This document shows positions 23,876-37,159 of a stretch of DNA of 64,000 bases, piece after piece. The stretch comes from Steromphala cineraria. Taxonomy: Eukaryota > Mollusca > Gastropoda > Trochida > Trochidae. Positions within the stretch are counted from its first letter, which is position 1; each line of letters starts with the position of its first letter. The stretch spans positions 54,813,600-54,877,599 of the forward strand of contig OU744736.1 in NCBI GenBank assembly GCA_916613615.1, in the 5' to 3' direction. A program made the translations under genes and the position numbers. The notes beneath the pieces are model-generated. The model did no database searches. It saw only the letters and a program-made list of their open reading frames with translations, and was not told the origin of the DNA.

Positions 23876-25690
23876 ATTACCCTGAGGGACTTGATTAGGA
23901 GATAATTTTTAATTTTTAATTTTCGTCATCTAACTTAGATTCAATACCTGTTGCTGTCATTCGGAGCCGAACCCCTTAGCGTGAGGCTTTGAATGTAACA
24001 GTAGGTGTATCGCCATTCTACAATGATGAGTTTTTTATGCCTTTTAAATGTCTTGCTCTTATGACGTCACTGTTGACATCACTGAATCAAAGCCAGTTGT
24101 GGTAGCTTCATTCAGCCTTTTGCTGAAAATTACACTATTTTCTGGACATAAACATGCATAATATTGATGCGAATCAAGCTCTAGGTACATAAAAGTATGG
24201 GTAGTACAATGATAAAAGACTTTTGGTTAGAATTCAGAAGAAGCACAGCTACCGAATCGTACGGTGACTGTATGCATGTCGTTTCGTGTCATGAACTTCG
24301 TTTCTATGGCAGTTTGTATCAAACCATGGTAAATCGCCCATCTGAAAAATCGTTTTCGAAAAGTAGGTTCGGCCACAGAAATAAACCAATGAAATTCGAA
24401 GATTTTGAAATGTCATAGTAGAATTTTATATTGACAAGGAAATGGATATGCCAATCGTAAACACTAGTATATAACATTTCCTGGGCAACTACATTGGCAA
24501 TATCACACATATTTTCGAAATTGAGGAAAAACAAAGTCGTCTTCTGCAAAGAGGCTGATTATCTGCTGTCAACGTAATATGTAGAACAATAGTTCTAAGA
24601 GGATGTAATAGTTGATTTCTGACATTAGGTCACAGTGGTAAGTGCTATTAAAACATTGTACGGGGAATGTATAAATGCCTTTGTAAGTAAAAAATATTAA
24701 TATGGTATTGAAATGTTCCCAACTGAGTCCTTTTTTTAATAAAAGTGCAGGGTATTTCTATATGTCAACTCGGTTGATGTATCATTATTTGATCAGTTTT
24801 TATAGTACTTTTCTTCAATTGGATAGCTTTCTTATTCGTTTCTTTATTGCGTGAACTTTCTTTGCTATCATTTCACCAATAACTTCTTTAAAAATGATCT
24901 GATAAAACATACAATATGATAGAAAAAAACCTTTGATATGTGGAAAAGAATAGTCACTTCTCTAAGATACTATTGAACAAGTTCTAATACAAGGTTGACA
25001 TGATTTCGCCAATCTCAGTCAATTTGAATGAACAATGAAAAGTATAATCATCCTAATAAAATGCATTATCAATCAGGATACCCTGCTTCTAACACATTAT
25101 CTTCTTTCATTGTTGTCTAAACTTTAAAAGGCCTCTTCAATCAGAAATAGAAACTCTGATGAAGGTTTTGATGTTGCATGCTAGAATAGAAGAGTAATTA
25201 CCCACGTTATCAGATGTTTCTTGATGTGGCAGCCATTAAAGTAAGAATTCTTCAAAGGTATCAACTTTTCCTTAATTTTTCCCAAAGTTCCACCTTGTTT
25301 TCAATCAAGTCATGTCTGTTCAGAATTGTCATATTTGCTGTTGTCATATAAAAGAGAGTGGGAAATGGTTAATTGTTGATAGGGTACTAACGTTAATCAA
25401 TCACAATCCATCCTTGATTGTGTGTACAAATAGTTGATTATGATCTTCCATCAGATCTTGGTGTTTATTGATAGTATAAATTGTCATGAAACGAATGAAG
25501 AGAGCGTTCTTGTGTCTTTTGGTAGGGATGCTGTGTTTGTTTGCAGTGTTTGAAAAAACATGATGTGAATATGTTGATAGTTGTACGTAGTCCACTTTGG
25601 GCGTTTCATTATGGCTTGTCAAAAATATAATTACCATTAGAATTAGAGTTATTTTCCTATCATTTTCCTTATGTTTATGTTATTGTCAAA
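23876..25690. other. spacer, no gene supported
   Basis: Contains a 73-codon frame (24197-24418) and AT-rich minus-strand frames with no recognisable domain, no splice signals worth reporting and no second copy for comparison. A TGACGTCA site (24061) sits in a slightly GC-richer patch at 23950-24120. Confidence 0.4.
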
Positions 25691-25800
25691 TAATGAAGCT
25701 TTGATGTGAGGACATGACATCTGTGGTGCTATCAATAGTTACAGTTGCCAGGTTTCTTGATATATTGCCAGTGATGCTTTCTCGACAGGAAGCATAATGG
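25691..25800 (+). repeat. three-copy dispersed repeat, copy 1
   Basis: TAATGAAGCTTTGATGTG followed by GTGCTATCAATAGTTACAG and TTGATATATTGCCAGTGATG aligns in order with 37569-37690 and, for its second half, with 34156-34235. All three are in the same orientation within the spacer. No terminal repeats or coding potential are seen. Confidence 0.7.
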
Positions 25801-26029
25801 AGAAAACATAAAAGGACAATAAAACAAATCGTATATGCATGTGTAAAAATATTGTTGTTTGACGGAGATTCCAAAATGGAATTATTTATGTTTATTGATC
25901 AATCGATAAAGCAATACAATAGATATTTATTTCTGATTAGCAATTAAGATTTCGTTTGCCTTATACTGTTTAGCAATCAATATTTATTTGCCCATGGGAG
26001 CAGTTTACCTTATTCTTGTCTAAAAAGAC

Positions 26030-26048
26030 ATATATATATATATATATC
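26030..26048. repeat. (TA)n microsatellite
   Basis: Nineteen bases of alternating T and A. Confidence 0.9.
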
Positions 26049-27713
26049 CAACTTTGCAATTCTCCACTTGGCTTGATGGACAACTCTTTTGACAAAGGGA
26101 CACATTTTAAACTATTTCCATATTCCAGGTATTAAACAGGGAAACACAACATTCACCTTATAACTAAAATAAACGGCAAGAAAATTAAGGCAGCTGTCAG
26201 CTAAGAGTCATTAGAGGTGATGGGAGGGCGTATAACTAAGAAGAACCCCACATCCAATCACCCCTCTTTGAACTTCCAAAGTTTATATTTGGCACTACCA
26301 TATATCTGACGTTGGTGCTAAGGAATTGTTTTCATTTGGACATGATAGGAGAAGATAATGAGATATTGACTCGTAATTTAAGATCAACTTCTTTCTAATA
26401 GCTCATTGGCAGTCCAATTTAGTAGTGAAATAGGTACATGAGGCTTGTGAAGAGATAATCCACAGTAAGTATAGTTTTACTTCCACTGACAAACCAATAA
26501 CATCAGTGTCTCTTCATTATACATTAATAAAATAGGAAATATTGAATATGGTTGCACTCAATTTAAACAATTAGACAATTATGAGATTCATTAATTTTCC
26601 ACACTAAGAACATCAAACGTATCAGTAAATTGATATTGACATATTTTCTAAATAATGTTTCAGTATACCACATCCTCACCAAGGACATATCTGTGTACTC
26701 TCTCTAAGATGCCTCACTATAATTTACATGTTCATTTTATGACAGAAAGGCAGAAAAAAACAAAAAAATCTGCGCCAGTTTTCATGAGATCTTTGATAAA
26801 GACATAGATAATAGATCTTTGTCGAAGCGTGATATGGTCTGACAGTGCAAAGCAATGATAGGTGGAACTGAAGCTTAACTAATGTGCACCGGTTTGCATT
26901 TGTTAAATTCCACTGGTATTGGGCTTGATACGTAATAACTACTGATTAGTTAGTGTAGCAATATATGATATATTAATTTTGACACCATTTCATTTGTGAA
27001 TAACAATATTATTCTATGTTCACACCTTTGAATGTAAGTCAATTTGTAACATTTCATTAAGTAATCTTTCAAAACAAATTCGCTGTCCATTTCTGTTCGT
27101 AATTATATATCTACATGAATAAGTAAGTTATCTATCATGTGTTAAAAATAACGAAAGTTTCCAAGGAAAAGATACAACTTATTAGACCATTTTGAAAAAA
27201 AAGAATTTTTTGGTTTAATCAGCTTTATTAAAATAATTGGATGTTTTTTATATTAATAAACCACAAGGATTCACAATACAATAACAACATTTTAACAGGT
27301 ATAACAATTTGCGTCATTGATCAACGAAAAGTATTTCTTTATCTCATTCCAAGGCAGTTGTCGCTTCAAGCAACAAGAAGAAATCTAAATCCAAGGTTTT
27401 TTCCACTGTCAGCATAATCTTTTCTTATCTTCGTCATTTGTATATTTGCTTTACACTATATATGTTACTAATGCTAGGTCCTCGACAGATATTACAGGCA
27501 AGAACCTGATTCAGCTGAAGATGATGTAGTTCCAAGAATGGAACATAGAATCTAAATGTTATTTTGCTAATTGTTAACTAATTCTAACTAAACCAAAGTA
27601 ACTAAAGTAGAGAAAGGAATCATTTCAGTGCTTATAACATAAAATCAGTTTATTACTTTTGACATTTCCAGAGTGATAAAACATAAACCCTTTGTTTCAG
27701 TACAAGTCTATGT

Positions 27714-27740
27714 AAGAATGATACTAAGTGTATCATTCTT
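27714..27740. repeat. small perfect hairpin
   Basis: AAGAATGATAC and GTATCATTCTT form an 11-bp stem around the 5-base loop TAAGT. No flanking duplication is seen. It is too short to assign to an element. Confidence 0.6.
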
Positions 27741-29168
27741 CAAATGATGACATTTGTTTCCAAAACAATTCTAGTTTACCAGTTATGAATAATTGTGGGA
27801 TTTAGCCCGTTTCAGATAAATGTAAATGATACATGGTTCGTCTCATTACTTGGATAAATGGTGAAAGAAGACACATTTTCCATGTATCATATTTCTAATT
27901 TTATCATGTAGGCCAACTCTAGTTTTCGTTTACACAAGATAAATTGATACTAAGGTAATTTTCTATTCGGTTTAACTGATTTCTTTCACAGAATTTCGAA
28001 ATGTTCAATGAAAATAGTTACATGTGTTTACCTTTTCAGGATCATCTGACTACGTTACATAATGTTTTCAATCTTTAGTAACTATTATTTTTTTTAAAAC
28101 GGCAGTACCATGTTTAAGTTCAATAAAGTCACCTATCAAAAACAGAATTTAATTTTAGCAATCGATTACAAGTTTTTTTTACCTTACATGTACATGTACA
28201 TGTTCATTCCTCGAATGTAACTTTGTCGCAATGCTTGATCCTGTTTGCAATACACTACAAGGTTTGACGAGAATTTCAAAGAAAGGAATGACTACATATA
28301 TGTAAACTCATAAGTATTGCATATTACACGAATGTCCTACAAGAAATATACATAGCATTTAAGTTCCAAAGGGCCAAGATATACCACTCTTAGCAAGTTT
28401 GACGGCGTATTCATTATTGATGCAAAGTGCATGTAACTGTACTTTAAGCCTTAGCTGTTTTGATGACGTGTTGTGTGCAGTCCTAAGCAGGCATCTAAAA
28501 TAGTTCTGTTTACGTAGATTTGGTGTGTCAATGTCATGCTTAAGCTGTCGCTGGACGAGAGTATATATATGTTAGGGAGCATTAACAACAAAATCAATAT
28601 ATGTCCATGTTTTCCGTTCTATTGGAATGACTTGTTTCATTGGCATATTTTCAGTTTAAAATGCATAGAAATGTAAGTTGGTCAGTAACTTTATCTTTTA
28701 ATTTTTTCTAAACCTCCCAATCTGATAAAAATTGACAAAATGCTTCTATGAAAGATTCACGTTGAGATATCATCTAAATACAAAAACAAAGGAAGGGTTC
28801 TGCCTATTACAATGCAGCTAATTTTCTTATGTGATAAATCACATTAATTACATTTTTGGAAAGCAATCAAAACATAGCTTTTACCTTCCAATTTCGTCGA
28901 GATGTGAGGTGGTTTTCAACAAATGATGCTTTCTACTATTTCCTAATTCTTTGAAGTACATAGTCAAAGTCAATTTGTATAGTACTACATGTATATCCAT
29001 GCTAAATAGCGCTCTTAAAGATCCGGATATCTGTTGTTCATCAATTGGCAGTTCTGAACAAATGATCTCTGGTGTCTTTCTAAACGTCAGGTAGCATTGC
29101 CACTCGGGTATTTCGATTGGTTGTTTGTTCCATTTATCTGCTTAAGAGACTTCAAATGATCTCCTGTG

Positions 29169-29190
29169 ATATATATCTCTCTCTCTCTCT
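29169..29190. repeat. (AT)n(CT)n microsatellite
   Basis: A short AT run passes directly into a CT run of seven units. Confidence 0.85.
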
Positions 29191-30758
29191 TGGTACTGTC
29201 AGAAGCATCTGTTGTTAGGAGAGATCTGCATGGCTGGCGACACTTTACCATTTCACACAGTTAAGAAGTTGCGGAGTTTCTGAGGCACTGGTGAGCAGTA
29301 CACAATACTTTGAAAGAGGTGTTGTATCTGAGCCAATACAAGGAGTTATAAAGTAGTCCTTGTATTGATGTTAAAGATGTGCTGGGTGTTTCCTGAATTC
29401 CATGTATTCATCACTTACATGTAGAACCTGATAAGACCATATCCTTTTATTCTTGCAGATACTGCTCCCTTGAGGCTGATTGAATAGCTAACAATTTCAG
29501 AATCCCTCTTCATATAACCAAACATACCTTTCGGTTTTTAATGTAATTCAAAGAAACAAATCCAGAAACATCAAAAGAGTCTTGCTGTGATCCCTGCCCA
29601 GGTTTTTTGTCTGTACAAATTAAACTATCAGCATTACGTTAATACTTTGAAAAGCACAAGATTGCCAACACGAATTGTTCAAGGAAGTTTCAAGTAATTT
29701 AGTGTTTCAGTTTGAGATTGCTTAATCAATGTTACAAGACAGGTTGGACGGTCCTGGCAAATGAGACAAAACAATTCTGTGGATGTTAATCTTGAATAGA
29801 GAAGAAAAAAAGGCACATCTATGATCATGGACATCAAAGGAGCAGAGACTTCTCATAAAGACAGATTCAATTTATTTCTAAACAAAGGTTGATAATGAAG
29901 GACCTGATCAAAACTTTTTAAATAAAAAAATCAGAATGGTCATTTAATACAATGTGCATCCGGAAAATAATAAACATGAATATGGACCTTCATGTACATG
30001 TAGTCACTCAGGCTATGAGGGAAAACATTCATGTTACCAATCCTTGAGCTAAGTGATTAGTAATGCTCTGAGATTTATTTCTGTTGTGCAAATCTTATTG
30101 ATGTCGCCTCAAACAGATCCCGGCTTTAACAGTTTCACCAATTCTATCTTTTCAGATGTCGCATTTCTAAAAGGGCTGCTAGTAACAAATGGAAGAACTT
30201 CTCTTAATTGAGTTGATTTAAGAAAAGTCTTTAGAATTATGTTCTCGTAATTGAGTACACAAGTATATGTACATGTATTCTAGATAAGTTCAAATCCTAT
30301 TCCTTATGATATCACTGTTACGGTTTATTGTCACATTTGGTTCCACTTTCACCAATTTTTGTCGGTGCCTTTATTCCACTGTTTCATTGGGTATCATTGT
30401 GCATTCACGATAATGGTTGTGCTAATTAAAAGGTCCGAGGTATTTTACGTAACAGTTGATGATATGCTAAGTCTTTTTGTGATTAATGTCTTGTGACAAT
30501 CAAAGCTGAATCACATTTGCTGAATTTAAGATGTCTACCTGTATTTACTTTCAACAATTGCAGTATTGTGAAGAGTAATTTTATGATTCAAGCATACAAT
30601 CAATTAATCACTTTGATAATATTCTCTGATTGTCGAAGAAGAACACGTTGTAAAATGAATAGTCAACTTCTCCATTGCATTAAATACATTTGTGAGAACA
30701 ATAAAACCAGCTCATTTGGCTATTGTTATTGATATATAACAAGCTTTCGTTGAACGTG

Positions 30759-30887
30759 TTAAAGGGGGTCTCCAACTTCTAATATTTAACTTCCAGTGTT
30801 TTATTAGCGAGGCCCTCTCCGACCCTCTCGGGGCCTCGCTAATAAAACACTGGAAGTTAAAAATTAGAAGTTGGAGACCCCCTTTAA
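30759..30887. mobile_element. near-perfect 129-bp foldback MITE, TTAA-flanked
   Basis: TTAA (30759-30762) and TTAA (30884-30887) flank two 53-bp arms (30763-30815 and 30831-30883) that are reverse complements with a single mismatch, separated by a 15-base loop. The end reads TTAAAGGGGG, the T2/Kolobok-type terminus also seen at 3465. The near-identity of the arms suggests recent insertion or arm homogenisation. A minus-strand frame (30712-30939) crosses the element and is not a gene. Transcribed, the sequence would form a long stable hairpin RNA. Confidence 0.9.
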
Positions 30888-31118
30888 GTTTAGAGATTTC
30901 CAAAAGCTTTTTGCTAAAGAAAGCAGTTTGGTAGTGCAATGTTTATAAAGAGTATAATTCATAAACTTAAATACCCGTTTTTCAAAGATAATTGCATCCG
31001 TCTTTGGAAGACTTTATACTCCCTCAAATGATTACATAATTATGAGTACCAAGGATTTTTTTAATGTGAGCTAACTACTTAAACCAAAGTAAATACGACC
31101 CTTCTTCTTTCGCTTATT
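30888..31118. other. spacer between MITE and pearl-like element
   Basis: AT-rich, nothing recognised. Confidence 0.5.
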
Positions 31119-32581
31119 ATCCCCCGCCACGCGTTTAGCAGGAAGCGGGAGATATAGTATTGGGCAGCGTCCGTCCGTCCGTATGTACGTACGTCCATAC
31201 AAATGAAATGGAATAACTCAAAAGCTATTGACCAGATTCTTTTTAGTTTTGGTATGTAGCTTCATCACCATGAGAGGTTCATGACCTTGACCTTCATTTC
31301 AAGGTCACAACAAGACTTTGAAATTTTACCCTTGTCAGCGGGATATCTCAAGAACCATTCACTGGATTCTCTTCATAACTTACACAGTGCATCTTTTTGG
31401 GAAGGCCCCGGGACCAGTCGATTTTGGTGACCTTCACATAATTTCAAGGTAACGGCGAGGCTTTGAAGATGTCAGCATTGAAACCTGCATTTTAGGCTTG
31501 TCAGCGGGATATCCCAAGAACCATTAACTTGATTCTCTGTATAATTTACACAAAGCATCTTATGGGGAAGGTGCCGGGCCCAGTCAATTTTGGGTCACCT
31601 TCACATTTTTTGCAAGGTCACAACAAGACTTTGAAATTTTACCCTTGTCAGCGGGATATCTCAAGAACCATTCACTGGATTCTCTTCATAACTTACACAG
31701 TGCATCTTTTTGGGAAGGCCCCGGGACCAGTCGATTTTGGTGACCTTCACATAATTTCAAGGTAACGGCGAGGCTTTGAAGATGTCAGCATTGAAACCTG
31801 CATTTTAGGCTTGTCAGCGGGATATCCCAAGAACCATTAACTTGATTCTCTGTATAATTTACACAAAGCATCTTATGGGGAAGGTGCCGGGCCCAGTCAA
31901 TTTTGGGTCACCTTCACATTTTTTGCAAGGTCACAGCCAGACTTTGAAAATTTAAACATTGAAATCTGCATTTAAGGCTTGTCAGCGGGATATCTCAAGG
32001 ACTATGCACTGGATACTCTTCATAGTTTACACATAGCATCTTATTGGGAAGGCACCCGGCCCAGTTGATTTTGGTGACACTATCAAGGTCAGAGCGAGCC
32101 TTTGTAAATCTAAGCATTGCGATCTGCATTTTCAGCTTGTCAGCCAGGATATGGCTAGAACTCTTCACTAGATTCTCTTCATAACTTATGCAAAGCATCT
32201 TAATAGGGAAGAGGCAGGACAAAGTCAATTTTTATGGACTTCACATTGTTTTCAAGGTCACAGCAGACCTTTTGATTTATCATCAATTTACCTGCATGTT
32301 TAGCTTGTTAGTGTGATATCTCAAGAGTCATTCACTGGATTATTTTTATAAATCTATTTTAGGTAGATACCGGGCAAATCTGGTTTTGGTGACTGTTCTC
32401 TATATTCTCTTCTGTTTTTTTGCACAAGGCTTCTTATTTGGAAGACCCAGGGACCAGTCAATTTGTTATGATGTAAATGACATCTAGTAGCATGACAAGT
32501 GTAGACAAGTGTTTTTATGTATACAGTATAGTTTTTGTTAACATCAAGTTACGGCGGGGGATCTTGTCACCTTTGTGACAA
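31119..32581. mobile_element. pearl/Helentron-associated element with 7 tandem monomers
   Basis: The left end ATCCCCCGCC (31119) is complementary to GGCGGGGGAT ending at 32562. After it come GAAGCGGGAGATATAG, a CCGT/GTAC microsatellite (31170-31197), and seven tandem monomers starting near 31331, 31497, 31644, 31810, 31978, 32136 and 32304 (spacing 147-168 bp), each beginning CTTGTCAGCGGGATATC or a variant. The right end has a perfect 7-bp stem-loop, TTGTCAC-CTTT-GTGACAA (32564-32581), followed by TTACTTATTTG. This order matches pearl/HINE elements described in bivalves, non-autonomous relatives of Helentrons. Frames at 31529-31765 and 31995-32228 are products of the repeat. Confidence 0.85.
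31321..31946 (+). repeat. near-identical 313-bp tandem duplication (two dimers)
   Basis: 31321-31633 and 31634-31946 are nearly identical, while the remaining monomers (31978 onward) are clearly diverged. So the dimer was recently duplicated within the core array, indicating ongoing expansion of the monomers two at a time. Confidence 0.85.
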
Positions 32582-33187
32582 TTACTTATTTGTTTCCTGA
32601 TATACATCGAGGCAAAATATTCACTACAATCTATGCAAATGTCTTTACAATCGTTGAGTAATAAATCGTTGATTTTCATATACAATGCAATCTTGAAAAC
32701 TAACCCAATGAATAGTTTACTGTCTTCGAATGTAGTACGTATATTAGACAGAGCTAAAGTTAAGGATATGTTGTTGCTTTCAAATTAACACTAAACCGTC
32801 TATCATGAGATCTTTCTAGGCGCACAGGATAAATGAGACAGCAACTGTCGCTCCATAACTACCTCTCTATTGGTCTGTCAGTAGTTTGGGTGGTGAGATT
32901 GATTGAGGTTTAGATTAGTTACATCCATGTAACAGGAAGTACATCTCATTCATCATCCACTAATCATAGCAAGGTTGACCTAGACTGATCTCACACAGCA
33001 ATTAGTTGTAGATATGTCTCCACTTCTTAACATCCTCATGACATAAACTGAGAGATTACCACTGATCTGTTGACCCTGTTTTTCTCTCTTTCAGCTATCT
33101 TGGTGTTTAACTGTTTGAGGCTAATATGAAATTAGGTCGTTTGATGCAGAAGTAAATACTGATCTCGTTCCATTTAAATTGATTGTT
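32582..33187. other. spacer, nothing recognised
   Basis: AT-rich sequence without frames, terminal repeats or tandem structure. Confidence 0.45.
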
Positions 33188-33310
33188 TAGCTCATCTGGC
33201 CTAGAAGGTCCGTTTGGCTTATGGCATGACATTGTTTCCGGCGTCTGTCAGTCCATCCGTCCATCTGTAAACTTTGTGCAATTTTGACTTCTTCTCTAGG
33301 AAATTAGGTC
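33188..33310. mobile_element. left-end relic of another CCGT-bearing repeat
   Basis: TTTAGCTCATCTGGCCTAGA, GGTCCGTTTGGCTTATGGC, then CCATCCGTCCATCTGTAAAC resembles the left end of a very common bivalve repeat that begins with a GGCC-rich inverted motif and a CCGT tract. Only about 120 bp is present here, with no recognisable right end, so it is a fragment. Confidence 0.5.
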
Positions 33311-34155
33311 TTTGGACGTACTCTTTAAGTCAATACTGACCTCCTGATCTTGTTCCTTCTAACTGTTGTGAAACCATTTTTTTGTGGTAGTATTACCACT
33401 TATATTGAAAACAAAATAAGGAAACTGAAGATCAGATAAGTCATATGTGTCTATTTGTATAATGAGACAACTAACAAAACGTGGCTATTGATCTGTTTTA
33501 TATATTTTTTAAGTCTGTTGGGGTTTGCAGCGTTAGAAAGGTTCACATAGTAGGTTGATATAGTACTACATCACAAACAATTATCTCCCTGACAGAAACC
33601 ATGTGAGAGCTCGACTCTGATCTTGGAGTTGAACTGCTTGAGCTTGTCAGTTATTTTGAATTTAGCCCTTAATCGGCAAAAATTGTGGTGCAGATGTGTC
33701 ATTTGGGAGAAGGGAATTCCAAGGTATCAACATTGTTTTTAATTTTGGCCCAACATCTGCCAAATTTCTGACTTTGAACAGCATCTGAAGCTATTTAACC
33801 TCCTATGCCAAATGTGAGATGTGTGACAACTCGCTTCTTACTCAGGACTTGGACTGTTGATTCCATAAACGATATCCCGTGTAGTGGAAACATATTATCA
33901 TGTAAACAGTAGAAGCAGTATTATTGTAAATTAAGAAAACGCTTGAACTATAAAAGCTATAATTCTATTATGTAGTTTTTCTCAACCCGGTTAAACTGTT
34001 GTCCAATAATGCTATATAAAACGTTACATTTCAGCATTGTGCATAAGAATATAAGTTCAGCATACATTTGAAATGTTTTTTAATTATACCTCAATACATG
34101 CTATACCATTTGTTTTATTTTTCATACCATATCTTTTGTCTTTGTAAATGTTAGT
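33311..34155. other. spacer, nothing recognised
   Basis: AT-rich sequence, no supported frame or repeat. Confidence 0.45.
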
Positions 34156-34235
34156 CAATGAAGCTGAGAGATCGGTTATTTGATATATTGACACAATTGT
34201 TATCATGACACGATGGGTAATGAAGAAACAAATAA
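34156..34235 (+). repeat. three-copy dispersed repeat, copy 2 (partial)
   Basis: CAATGAAGCTGAGAGATC, TTGATATATTGACA and TCATGACACGATGGGTAATGAAG match the second half of the repeat at 37569-37690 (GATATATTGACAATGAAGC, GACACAATGGGTAATGAAG). Same orientation. Confidence 0.65.
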
Positions 34236-37159
34236 CAAACAAATAACAATTAAGAAACAAATTTGTTCAGAGCTAGAGTGACATCTTCATCAGTATTTGT
34301 TTATAAGACTAAAATATCTTCTGATCTCTGTTTCTCTAGTGGACAAGTGAGTGTAGAAATGTATCTAGATAGCTTGATAATAAGTCTGATAGGAGAGGAA
34401 GATTCATTTAGATCTTCCAAGCAAACAGACTATCAATCGTTGTTAAACCGTCATTGCAATGTATGACCTCAGACAACATTTACTGTATATATATTCTGTT
34501 CCCAAACATTCTAAGGATTTGAATCTGGAGAGTAACATTCACCTTCTGATCTCATTTCCGATGACAGCTAGATACGTGTCTAACTATACTTGTAATGGCA
34601 AATTAGGCTGGCGAGAAGAATCGCGAAAAGATCTTACTTCCAGTCTACACAGGTTATAGATGCTTCTTACTGTGCCAATAAGTAAATCCCATGGTGTAAT
34701 AGACCATCTTCTGGTGGAATGGAGATGAGTTTACCATTGAACTTGTCAGTACTGAGACAGCTTTTAGACATTTCGAAGTTGTCATACACCTTTTTAGTAT
34801 AGGATATTCTTTGATTTTAACAAACTTTTACATTTCTTGAGCTCATGAATAAAGACAAAATGACAAAATCTAATTATATTCATTAAAATAGCAGAACCAC
34901 ATTCTTAAGCTGCTGACACTATATGTAGTAAATAAAGTACAACACAATCCTGTGTAATTAAGTCAGGGTCACTGACTCGAGAGGTGTATGGCATCTTTAA
35001 CTATTTGAGGTTATTTTTTATATGCAAGGATGCCAAAAAATTAAATGTGTACAATTTGTTTATGATAAGCATAAAATGGTCGTAAATCTGTTGATGTAGT
35101 CTGCGTCCTTGAGCTGTAATATACCATCAATATGAATAATATCTGTCCCTTCCAATCTAGCATAAGGAAATGCTTGATGGAAGCTCATTACGTCAATAAA
35201 TAAAAATCATCATAAAGAACCGATTTTGCCACCTTTTCTCCATCATTCTAGCTGCGCTGTTAAATACCACCAATATTCTGTACAGAACAGATTTAAAGCA
35301 TAATTGGTTACCCCGTGCTGAATGTTCCAATGCTCTACCTACACTGTATCATCCCTAGGTCTTTTCATCAGGAGAATTCTTACTGAAATTCCATATACAA
35401 CTAAATTGAGTTTAACTTCCCATGTTCGGCCTCATCCACAATGACAAGAGATATTGATGTTAGTATGATGTAATGGATGGAAGATGTAATTATAAGAATT
35501 AGGCAGCATTATCGACATCCTTATGACCGTTACAAATATTCTTGCTAATAAATTAGTTTATTTGTATTAAACAGGGCCTAAAGGTAACAACACTTTCCAA
35601 GTTACTATGTTTACAAGGATATGTTACTGATTTAACAACTCATTATTTTCAATAATAAGTCAGTAAGGATACTTCACCTCAGGAGATACCAAACAAGTCG
35701 TTAATTCCTTTCACGTTCCAACAGGAATGTGTGTACCCTCTGGCGATTGTGTTTGAGGAGCCATTTCTACAAATATCAGAAGTATAAAAATACCTCGCCA
35801 ATGTCATGTTAATATCACTAAATCATTCATGGAAAATAAAGATGTGTGTGTGTGAAGTCTGCCTTGAAAATTCTTTATTTGAATCTTTAAAACACACCTG
35901 CACATACTTTTTGTACTGAAAAAGAGATAATAGTAGTATATGTGACTGAAACAGTTTCGACGTGTCTTTGGAAGTCAACTTCGCCAAAACACAGTATTTT
36001 TGTCAAAGAACAAACCTGTAAACATAGTCAATTTGGAATAAAACTAAACAAGATAGGATTTTTAACGGGCTTTTATGTCATAATTTATCTTCTAGTTATG
36101 ATGTCTAATCAAATGATTGTTAAAATGGAATTTATATTTCGATAACATATTTCATATTAAATTAAAATTTCAGGCTACTACAGGACTTATCAAAACAGAC
36201 ATAAAATAAGATTATCAATTTCATGCATAAGTTTGTCAGTCCTTTTTTTTTGAAACACTTGCCTATAAAAAATATTCGTATTCAACTTTTCTTTAAAAGT
36301 GTTGTTTTCTTATCTTTTACTCAAACATTATGTTTGATTATATTTCCTGTTTTCATTTTTTCTGATGATATCATGTCAAATAGAAATCCGGTTTATCCAA
36401 TTACTTTCCAAATAACATTGATTCCAATGCAACTGTCAATCTCAATTGCAACTGACGATATATACATCGTAATCTAAAACGACAAGTGTAAAATTATATG
36501 TCCTGTAATTGTCTAAATATAATCTGTGTCTTATTTCGTTTCATTCTTGTGACGCAAACAAAATTTACTTCTCAGAGTGTCAATTAATTCTATTTTAATT
36601 TTACACAAACTAGAGACTGTATAGAATAATGTAATAATCAAGTGCGACAAATATTAAATTTACAAAGATTAGGAAAATCGATATACACAATACTAAAACA
36701 ATTACTAAACTGACAGGCAAACGAAAGCACACACTCTAGTTGAGTTCATCTTATGTAAACATATTAGTTTTTTTGTCGTTTTCTCAAACTAATAAGAACA
36801 AGATTTCAAAGAATACTTCAAGTATATATATTTCACAAAGAAGGAAATTTTATGTTGATAAAAAAATTCAAAAATAATATTGATATAACACAAACGTTCA
36901 TCAATAAGGAAAATTTATCATATGTTAAAGTCAATAAAAGTGCCCTTTTTGCACATATTGACATCATTTTTAAAATTGTAGGGGTCATGGTAGTGTAAAT
37001 TCTATTTCTTACCCCTGCCTCCTTTAAACAAAGATATTCTAGGAATACATAAACCAATTATTTACTGCAACTACTGCAAATATGTGTATATAAGATATTA
37101 AATAGATTTACACAAATTGTGCTGTTTACTTTCTTTTGCCTTGCAGTTAAAGTGAAAGT
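34236..37159. other. spacer, no gene supported
   Basis: Frames at 34263-34466, 34459-34659, 35942-36145 and 36223-36477 and the minus-strand frame 36833-37057 are short, AT-driven (Phe, Ile, Tyr, Lys rich), and have no domain or convincing splice context. A GTGTGTGTGTG tract lies near 35843. Nothing else is seen. Confidence 0.4.

Larger units (their letters stand above)
25801..30758. other. spacer, mostly featureless
   Basis: AT-rich sequence without supported exons. Simple sequence occurs at 26030-26048 (TA), 28185-28202 (ACATGT repeats) and 29169-29190 (AT then CT). A small perfect hairpin lies at 27714-27740, and an 11-bp inverted repeat (27826-27836 and 27880-27890) just after it. The 79-codon frame at 30493-30732 shows no domain and ends in the neighbourhood of a MITE. 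Confidence 0.45.

Noticed and set aside
27826..27890. 11-bp inverted repeat ATGATACATGG / CCATGTATCAT considered as a small hairpin element
   Set aside because: No flanking duplication and weak pairing beyond the 11 bp; expected occasionally by chance in AT-rich DNA.
31529..32228. Open frames on both strands with repeated peptides
   Set aside because: They are translations of the tandem monomers of the pearl-like element.
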